64,000 nt of DNA from Scortum barcoo (lineage: Eukaryota; Chordata; Actinopteri; Centrarchiformes; Terapontidae), in the NCBI GenBank assembly GCA_023238725.1, contig CM041553.1:19744001-19808000 (forward strand). Direction: 5' to 3'. The translations under genes and the position numbers were made by a program. The notes under the pieces are model-generated. The model was not told where the DNA came from. It saw only the letters and a list, made by a program, of their open reading frames with translations, and made no database searches. This document shows positions 62,294 through 64,000 of the stretch, one piece after another (the stretch's first letter is position 1; each line of letters starts with the position of its first letter).

Positions 62294-63650
62294 GTGAGTT
62301 CTGTTTCTTTACACAGTCACCCAGAGATACTCAGCGGATTCACCAAATGAACATTTATTGAATCAACTGACGAGATCTGTGTTTTTTCTGAGAGCCTTTT
62401 TACATTCTGAGTATGTTCTACTTCTTCTGCTGGGAAAGACTCCCGTCCTCCCACATGGAGAGATGAAAATGAGGGTTGACTCCTTCACACTGAAATAGCA
62501 TTAAAGAATGAAGCAGTCTGTCTACTGTGCCTTCAGTCTGAAGTGATAAAACACGGGTTTTCTAAGTGTGTCACAGCTGGAAGTGAAAAAAAGAAAGCTG
62601 ATAACTTTTTTCTTTTCTTTTCTTTTTGTGGCCAGATTTTTCCATCTAGTTTGGTGTGTGCACGGGGATATAGAATAAAGGAGATTTATAGATTCATGCA
62701 GGGAACATACGGAACATTTCATGACATATATAGAGACCCTTAACCCGCACCCACCTACCCCGTGTGCTAAACCTTTAACCCCGTGGCTGCAGAAAACAAA
62801 GAATAAATGAATCTAAATAAAACTGAGAATATCATCACATTATTTTCATATTCACCAGAAGGAAAAACAGTGTGTTAGAAATGATGTTTACCTACACACA
62901 AATGGAAGATTTGTTGCTGGCTTCAAGCGTCAGCAGTCCTCCATTGGTTGATTTGAGTTTTTGAGCGGCCTTCTGAAGACCTTGAATAGATTTTGCTCCT
63001 TATACTCACACAAAAGAAAGTTACAAGTCTTTGTAAAGAGACACCTTTTACTGTGGTGAGAAGTACTACTCAGCTCTAAGGAGCACTCCAAAGTCTGAAA
63101 AATAACCCTGATAATGTCATGTGACCATCAGGGTTGGGCTTGAGACTTAAAATGTTTAAGATAAAGCCTGCATAATAAAGTTTAGCTGTAATGTAGTTTA
63201 GCTAGTGTTTGTGGTCTTGACTGAAGGACTAAAAGTCAGGGTATCTCTGTGGCTTCTTGGAGTTTCCTGCAAACAAAACTCTTTTATAATTATGGGTGAC
63301 TGGTAATTTAATAGTAGAATTTCTAAACATTACATCAGAGTATATAGCTATCCAATATGTCACACTGAAAGATGGAAGAAATGTGAATCTAAAAGAATTT
63401 CAAAAGACTCAATAAATGATCAGTCATTAAGAATCAGAATTGCCAAGTGGGTTCATAACAACAAAACACAGTAAGAGAAATTCAAAAGTGGAGAGACATA
63501 AACACAAATGAGACAAATATTTACCACCAATATATATGTGTATATATACATATATATATATATATAAAATCATCATTAAGAATAATTGTTATATTCCTAA
63601 AATTACAGGGCACCACCCTGTTACCAGGGACCGATAACCAAGAATTCTTA
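62294..63650 (+). other. mast1: mast1 intron after coding exon 9
   Basis: AT-rich intronic DNA with no exon signature; an AT/GT alternating stretch lies at about 63,530-63,566. Confidence 0.6.
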
Positions 63651-63654
63651 AGTA

Positions 63655-64000
63655 TACACTACAGGCCAAAAGTTTGGAAGCAAGATAAAATTTGTACAAA
63701 AAAGATCATAGTTTCATTGGTATACTTTAATAAAAAAACATGATTATTATATAAAGACATTTTTACTATAATTATCAGGTATTTGAGTTTTTCTTGCTTA
63801 GACTTTGCTTTCTTCAAAGTAACCTCCTCTGGCTTTAACAACAACAGCATGGCATGGCATGGCATATACGAGGCATTCGTTCCACAAGTTTTTTAAGGTA
63901 TGTGCCAGGAATTGCATTACAAGCTTTCTTAAGTTCATCAATAAGAGACTGCTGATTTGTGGGACGCGCTTTTCTGACTGATCGATCCAATTCATCCCAC
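63655..64000 (-). mobile_element. Tc1/mariner-type transposon, one end (truncated by window)
   Basis: The end begins after a TATA target-like site with cactacaggccaaaagtttgg, a terminal-repeat type common in teleost Tc1-like elements. Reading inward on the minus strand, the sequence encodes a transposase C terminus (see the pseudogene entry). The other end and the catalytic region are beyond 64,000. Confidence 0.7.
63798..63995 (-). pseudogene. Tc1/mariner transposase C-terminal remnant
   Basis: Minus-strand codons give peptides such as NWIDQSEKRVPQ, LKNLWNEC and HAVVVKARGGYFEESKV. These resemble the WDELDRxVRxR...AVVxAKGGxT type C terminus of these transposases. A (GGCAT)n slippage at about 63,849-63,868 breaks the frame where a MPxR-type motif would be expected. 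It has decayed and is not functional as seen; the DDE catalytic core lies outside the window. Confidence 0.6.

Overview
The window reads as vertebrate nuclear DNA from a ray-finned (teleost) fish. Genes are split by GT-AG introns, exons are GC-rich inside AT-rich introns, and the spacers are full of microsatellites. Many stretches resemble short interspersed repeats that I know from teleost genomes. There are no bacterial operons, phage, CRISPR arrays or viral genes. Gene identities come from reading spliced peptides against remembered vertebrate families; no search was run.

Layout. (1) 1-2.9 kb: the last two coding exons and 3'UTR of sox10 (plus strand). The coding part starts inside the HMG box, so the gene begins upstream of the window. 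(2) 5.2-10.2 kb: a complete rnaseh2a (plus strand, 8 coding exons, 308 codons). It has a promoter with CRE and E2F-type sites and a probable non-coding first exon. (3) 10.3-11.3 kb: a probable small minus-strand transcription unit converging on rnaseh2a. It has a TATA box, a well-placed ATG, a hydrophobic segment in a different frame from that ATG, and a poly(A) signal. I do not recognise it. (4) 11.3-21.6 kb: intergenic, with repeats and one perfect 21-bp hairpin. (5) 21.6 kb to the window end: the 5' part of a MAST-family kinase gene, best read as mast1 (plus strand). It starts at a CpG-rich promoter, and nine coding exons are visible from 22,599 to 62,293. These cover the N-terminal and pre-kinase region only; the kinase and PDZ domains lie beyond the window. 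An alternative first exon at 37,850 gives the other MAST1-type N terminus. (6) 63.65-64.0 kb: one end of a decayed Tc1/mariner transposon inside a mast1 intron.

How they relate. The three known genes do not form a pathway. Sox10 is a neural crest and glial transcription factor. RNASEH2A is the catalytic subunit of a nuclear ribonuclease that removes ribonucleotides from DNA. MAST1 is a neuronal microtubule-associated kinase. RNASEH2A and MAST1 are also near neighbours on human 19p13, so that pairing is old; human SOX10 lies on chromosome 22.

I found no convincing previously undescribed system. The observations most worth a second look are the unidentified minus-strand small gene, the two alternative N termini of mast1 sharing one phase-2 junction, the poly-histidine run in Sox10, and the G-quadruplex/polypyrimidine block just upstream of the alternative mast1 exon.
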